Assembly: GCA_002685455.1 (NCBI GenBank)
Contig: NYXF01000037.1
Span: forward strand, 35,543-43,836
From: Porticoccus sp.
GTDB lineage: Bacteria; Pseudomonadota; Gammaproteobacteria; Pseudomonadales; Porticoccaceae
Length of the DNA: 8,294 bases
Direction of reading: 5' to 3'
Shown here piece after piece: positions 7,112-8,294 of this stretch. Below the pieces are notes generated by a model, which did not search any database, had not been told where the DNA came from, and saw nothing but the letters and a program-made list of their open reading frames with translations. The position numbers and the translations under genes are program-made. How positions within the stretch are numbered: the stretch's first letter is position 1; the number at the start of each line of letters is the position of its first letter.

Positions 7112-7132
7112 TAATATTTAACTTAAATATTA
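7112..7132. repeat. 21-bp perfect AT palindrome
   Basis: TAATATTTAA and TTAAATATTA form 10-bp arms around a single base. On the plus strand it is followed within a few bases by a T-run. It lies between the ferritin-like gene and the small membrane protein gene, about 110 bp upstream of the latter. It could be an operator or a weak AU-only hairpin. Confidence 0.6.
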
Positions 7133-7145
7133 TATTTTTTCAATC

Positions 7146-7167
7146 AAAAACCCAAATCTTTCGGATT
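7146..7167 (-). terminator. Likely rho-independent terminator after the ferritin-like gene
   Basis: On the minus strand AATCCGAA-AGA-TTTGGGTT folds into an 8-bp stem with two G-U pairs and a 3-base loop, ending in a run of five T. It starts about 40 bases after the ferritin-like stop codon. The short, partly wobble-paired stem keeps confidence moderate. Confidence 0.45.
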
Positions 7168-7207
7168 AACAGGTTTAAAATTAAATAGCGTGAAAATCAG
7201 AAACAAT

Positions 7208-7642
7208 TTACCCAAAATCTTTTAACATTGCTTTTAATTCTAATGAGTGTTGTTCTTCCTGACCTATCAGACCGCGTGCATATTCCTCTAAATAAATTGA
7301 TCTATCTGCAACATTCTCTAGAAATTTTTTATAGAGTTTCAATGCGCCCTGCTCATGAGCTAAACTTTCTTCGAGTATATCTTTTATTGAATGCCTGTGA
7401 GTCTCTTTAATTTTTGCGATCCGCTGACTGGGATGACCGTCTAATCCCACAATTAATTCTCCAGCCTGTTGTGCATGTGCTAAAGACTCAGAGGCTTGAT
7501 CTTTAAGAAAAGTAACAATTGGCAATCTGTAGGGCCCGCTAACCATCATAGCTGAATGAGTATATCTGACAACTCCAGCTAGTTCATATTCCATTATTTC
7601 ATTTAGTATTCTGCATACGGCTTCTGAATCTATTTGCTTCAT
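7208..7642 (-). CDS. Bacterioferritin-like di-iron protein
   Basis: This 144-residue protein is a four-helix ferritin-like protein, probably cytoplasmic, acting in iron storage or in protection against iron-driven oxidative damage. Candidate iron ligands are spread over the four helices: MEYELAGVVRYTH (17-29, E18 or E20), ASESLAHAQQAGE (50-62, E52 and H56), LEESLAHEQGALKLY (90-104, E91, E92 or E97) and GQEEQHSLEL (127-136, with ExxH at E129 and H132). The second helix has an E-x3-H spacing rather than the E-x2-H of classical Bfr, and I see no obvious haem methionine equivalent to Bfr M52, so it belongs to a side branch. I chose ATG 7642 with AGAGG 11 bases upstream; an ATG at 7732 would run back through the predicted promoter. 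It is followed by a likely terminator. Confidence 0.8.
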   Translation of the reverse strand: MKQIDSEAVCRILNEIMEYELAGVVRYTHSAMMVSGPYRLPIVTFLKDQASESLAHAQQAGELIVGLDGHPSQRIAKIKETHRHSIKDILEESLAHEQGALKLYKKFLENVADRSIYLEEYARGLIGQEEQHSLELKAMLKDFG

Positions 7643-7670
7643 TTTTATAAAAACCTCTATTAAATAATTA

Positions 7671-7688
7671 ACAATACTAAGATATTGT
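7671..7688. repeat. Inverted repeat over the -10 box
   Basis: ACAATA and TATTGT form perfect 6-bp arms separated by 6 bases, covering the predicted -10 box of the ferritin-like gene. It is a candidate operator. Confidence 0.45.
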
Positions 7689-7707
7689 ATTCTTCTTGAA
7701 ATATCAA
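7679..7707 (-). promoter_or_regulatory. Promoter of the ferritin-like gene
   Basis: On the minus strand TTGATA (7707-7702) and TATCTT (7684-7679) are spaced by 17 bp, which puts the transcription start about 30 bases before ATG 7642. Both hexamers are embedded in inverted repeats, described separately. No Fur-type or OxyR-type site is recognised with confidence. Confidence 0.45.
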
Positions 7708-7709
7708 GA
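7694..7709. repeat. Inverted repeat over the -35 box
   Basis: TCTTGA and TCAAGA form perfect 6-bp arms separated by 4 bases, covering the predicted -35 box of the ferritin-like gene. Together with the repeat over the -10 box it suggests a regulated promoter, although the arm sequences differ. Confidence 0.45.
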
Positions 7710-7732
7710 TGATGCACACGTATGTTGAACAA

Positions 7733-7979
7733 ACATCATTTTGATTAATTAGTTTGTGCGTCCGTTAAAAATTACCTTACCGTATCGGAGTTTTTCCCAA
7801 CGACCGATATAGTTGTTTCGCGATTTTATAAAGTTACTTGTAATATACAAGAATGAGGAGTCCAAGAAGCGTAAGATTCAAATATTTGGCACATTATCGG
7901 ATGTAGATAACTAACTGAATCTAACTAATGGAGCATCTGCTAAGTAATAACTCTTTTTTTTCAACATCAATAATCTCAT
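7733..7979. other. Non-coding spacer between alternative oxidase and ferritin-like genes
   Basis: I see no credible coding region here; the open frames are only about 20 codons long. The stretch holds the inverted repeat CTTGTA-ATA-TACAAG (7837-7851) and a second pair, TATCGG (7783-7788) with CCGATA (7804-7809); another TATCGG lies at 7895-7900. A short imperfect tandem repeat CTAACTGAAT/CTAACTAATG is at 7911-7930. No strong terminator for the alternative oxidase gene is seen. A small RNA or upstream control region is possible but unsupported. Confidence 0.4.
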
Positions 7980-8294
7980 CTACGTCCATTTTCTCTTATA
8001 AGAAGTATCGCCATCTGCATATTTGTGATTAATTTCGCTGTGGTGTTGTTCATCTGCTCTTACACATTTTATAAGATCGGATAACTTTGCATTATTTTTC
8101 ATTTTATAATACTCGATTGCTAAACTAGGTGCAGGGACATTTTCTACTTCACCTCGTTCTACAATATCCAAATAATCTGTATAGCTCTTTACTGCTTCTT
8201 CCTCAAAGCATCCGATCATTCTATGTGCTGTTTTATAACTTGCTATATACAGAATTGTATAAAATATCATAAAAATTAATTGTGCAGATAAAAC
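7980..8294 (-). CDS. aox: Alternative oxidase, C-terminal part (cut by right edge)
   Basis: The frame stays open to the right edge, so the ATG at 8270 is internal and the true start lies outside the window. The 104 visible residues match the C-terminal half of the membrane-associated di-iron ubiquinol oxidase (AOX), which reduces oxygen to water without pumping protons and resists cyanide and nitric oxide. Signatures are a hydrophobic segment leading to AHRMIGCFEEEAVKSYTDYL, with the iron-ligand glutamate in EEEA, then ENVPAPSLAIEYY, and RADEQHHSEINH, holding the second ExxH iron-ligand motif. The C-terminus is complete and ends soon after this motif, as in bacterial AOX of roughly 215 residues. 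The usual GYLEEEA is GCFEEEA here. No regulator gene is visible, since the upstream side is missing. Confidence 0.9.
   Translation of the reverse strand, partial: VLSAQLIFMIFYTILYIASYKTAHRMIGCFEEEAVKSYTDYLDIVERGEVENVPAPSLAIEYYKMKNNAKLSDLIKCVRADEQHHSEINHKYADGDTSYKRKWT

Noticed and set aside
6916..7188. A 90-codon plus-strand frame rich in Phe, Ile and Asn.
   Set aside because: It overlaps the small membrane protein gene and AT-rich spacer, has a composition typical of translated spacer, and has no recognisable motif.
7643..7732. N-terminal extension of the ferritin-like protein from an ATG at 7732.
   Set aside because: It would run through the predicted promoter and inverted repeats, and the family-like start with a Shine-Dalgarno is at 7642.
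8268..8270. ATG at 8270 as the start of a complete 96-residue protein.
   Set aside because: The frame stays open to the edge, and the preceding residues continue the alternative oxidase membrane segment, so the gene is cut by the window.

Overview
This is a low-GC bacterial window, most likely from an aquatic proteobacterium of the beta or gamma class. The evidence is a UvrD that is close to the E. coli protein residue by residue, a HexR-type RpiR regulator with a matching operator, DjlA, a subclass I bacterial ferredoxin-NADP reductase, and an alternative oxidase. A low-GC aquatic betaproteobacterium such as a Methylophilaceae member would fit, but the sequence alone does not settle the lineage.

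Layout. The left edge carries the N-terminal half of uvrD on the minus strand (1-1083, cut by the edge). A 135-bp divergent spacer separates it from hexR (+, 1219-2076) and holds a perfect HexR-like operator. hexR runs into djlA (-, 2073-2852) with overlapping stop codons. djlA is divergent from a bacterial (6-4)-type photolyase gene (+, 2938-4446), which converges with fpr (-, 4464-5237) across only 17 bp. Upstream of fpr, on the same strand, lies a WecA-type sugar-phosphate transferase (-, 5405-6436) with a good sigma70 promoter. The right third is all minus strand: an unrecognised two-helix membrane protein (6606-7004), a bacterioferritin-like di-iron protein (7208-7642) with a promoter covered by inverted repeats and a likely terminator, a 337-bp non-coding stretch, and the C-terminal part of an alternative oxidase running off the right edge (7980-8294).

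How it fits together. There is no phage, transposon, CRISPR array, rRNA or complete tRNA here, and no single operon joins the window. Two genes belong to DNA repair (uvrD, photolyase), two to redox and oxygen handling (fpr, alternative oxidase), one to iron or oxidative stress (ferritin-like), one to carbon-flux control (hexR), one to chaperone or envelope stress (djlA) and one to envelope glycan initiation (wecA-like). The best leads are a photolyase that lacks the usual CxxC pair of the iron-sulfur cluster, the hexR autoregulatory site, the doubly palindromic ferritin promoter, and the adjacent ferritin-like and alternative oxidase genes with a linked unknown membrane protein. I found no convincing new system.
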